The translations under genes were made by a program, and so were the position numbers. The notes below the pieces were generated by a model. It made no database searches, was not told the origin of the DNA, and worked only from the letters and a program-made list of their open reading frames with translations. Of a stretch of DNA of 5,958 nt, positions 5,701 to 5,958 are shown one piece after another (position 1 is the first letter of the stretch; each line of letters starts with the position of its first letter). Location of the stretch: contig JADFHG010000252.1 in the NCBI GenBank assembly GCA_022567365.1, positions 1 through 5,958 on the forward strand, read 5' to 3'. This DNA is from Planctomycetota bacterium (GTDB lineage: Bacteria; Planctomycetota; Phycisphaerae; UBA1845).

Positions 5701-5958
5701 TACAATCGCGCCTACCGAAGCTCCCCCTGCTGTTTGGCGAGCCGAGGATGGAACCTGCCCCGGCATTGCCGCGAGTCCGCGCGGATCCCTCGGGTCCTGA
5801 CGGTGGCTGGCAGACCAAACGACCGCCACACGAGGCTCGAACCTGCTCGAGCCACACGCTACGAGCCTATGACCACCGCGAACCCGGCGTGGTCGGCACA
5901 GGGTGTCGGCGCCATACGTCGTCTGCTGTTCCGGCAAGTCCGTGCCGTTGTCGGCCTT
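5701..5958 (+). other. Structured GC-rich stretch behind a -10-like box; possible unassigned non-coding RNA, cut by window edge
   Basis: No protein gene is convincing here: open frames on both strands are Arg/Pro/Ser-rich and lack start signals. After an AT-richer patch (CATTTTCGTC) comes TACAAT (5701-5706), a 5 of 6 -10 match with no good -35. The following DNA has several complementary segments. GTTTGG (5732-5737) with CCAAAC (5815-5820) encloses CCGAGG (5742-5747) with CCTCGG (5788-5793), and these nest in register. GGCTCGA (5834-5840) pairs with TCGAGCC (5847-5853) over a 6-base loop. GACCAC (5871-5876) pairs with GTGGTC (5889-5894). I looked for RNase P, tmRNA and SRP RNA core motifs and saw none. 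A 6S-like or lineage-specific RNA remains possible, as does chance pairing in GC-rich DNA. Confidence 0.3.

Noticed and set aside
5671..5937. Minus-strand 88-codon frame over the right-edge region
   Set aside because: It is Arg/Ser-rich with no motif, and its end runs up against the tRNA terminator. Treated as a shadow frame.
5748..5958. Plus-strand ATG frame open to the right edge
   Set aside because: Composition (Pro/Arg/Ser/Cys) is typical of chance translation and there is no Shine-Dalgarno at a usable distance. RNA structure is at least as good an explanation.
5707..5958. RNase P RNA, tmRNA or SRP RNA identity for the structured stretch
   Set aside because: The GAGGAAAGUCCGG-type, tRNA-like-domain and SRP GGAAG core motifs were looked for and not found, so no known RNA is assigned.

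Overview
The window looks like chromosomal DNA from a GC-rich planctomycete, most likely of the Phycisphaerae type. The main clue is the secreted-protein tail at the left edge. It ends in two short Asp-rich dockerin-like modules around DFDD, in an arrangement I associate with that group. Base composition and codon use are uniformly GC-rich. The taxonomic call is an inference; no marker gene here proves it.

Layout, left to right. (1) Positions 3-452, plus strand: C-terminal end of an extracellular protein with dockerin-like modules. (2) About 453-1206: no intact gene. It holds a small GC hairpin, possible weak protein-like debris, and a recognisable decayed fragment of a REP-associated (IS200-like, Y1/HUH) tyrosine transposase on the minus strand. 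(3) 1207-5123, minus strand: three intact genes read in the order uvrD/pcrA (DNA helicase), manC (mannose-1-phosphate guanylyltransferase), ruvX (YqgF-type resolvase/nuclease). uvrD and manC are 27 bp apart and probably cotranscribed. A 206-bp gap carrying a large REP/BIME-like hairpin separates manC from ruvX. (4) 5124-5558: divergent intergenic region. A minus-strand promoter sits so close to the uvrD start that the mRNA may be leaderless, and a plus-strand promoter faces a tRNA gene. (5) 5559-5631: initiator tRNA (fMet, CAU), followed by a clean intrinsic terminator. (6) 5672-5958: no convincing protein gene, but dense potential RNA helices behind a -10-like element. It could be the start of an unassigned structured RNA.

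Functionally this is mostly housekeeping. UvrD/PcrA unwinds DNA in repair and at stalled transcription complexes. RuvX processes nucleic-acid intermediates. ManC makes GDP-mannose for polysaccharide or glycan synthesis. The fMet tRNA starts translation. I found no defence island, CRISPR array or biosynthetic cluster. The most unusual material is non-coding: the transposase remnant and the REP-like hairpin on either side of ruvX, the possible leaderless uvrD start, and the structured stretch at the right edge.
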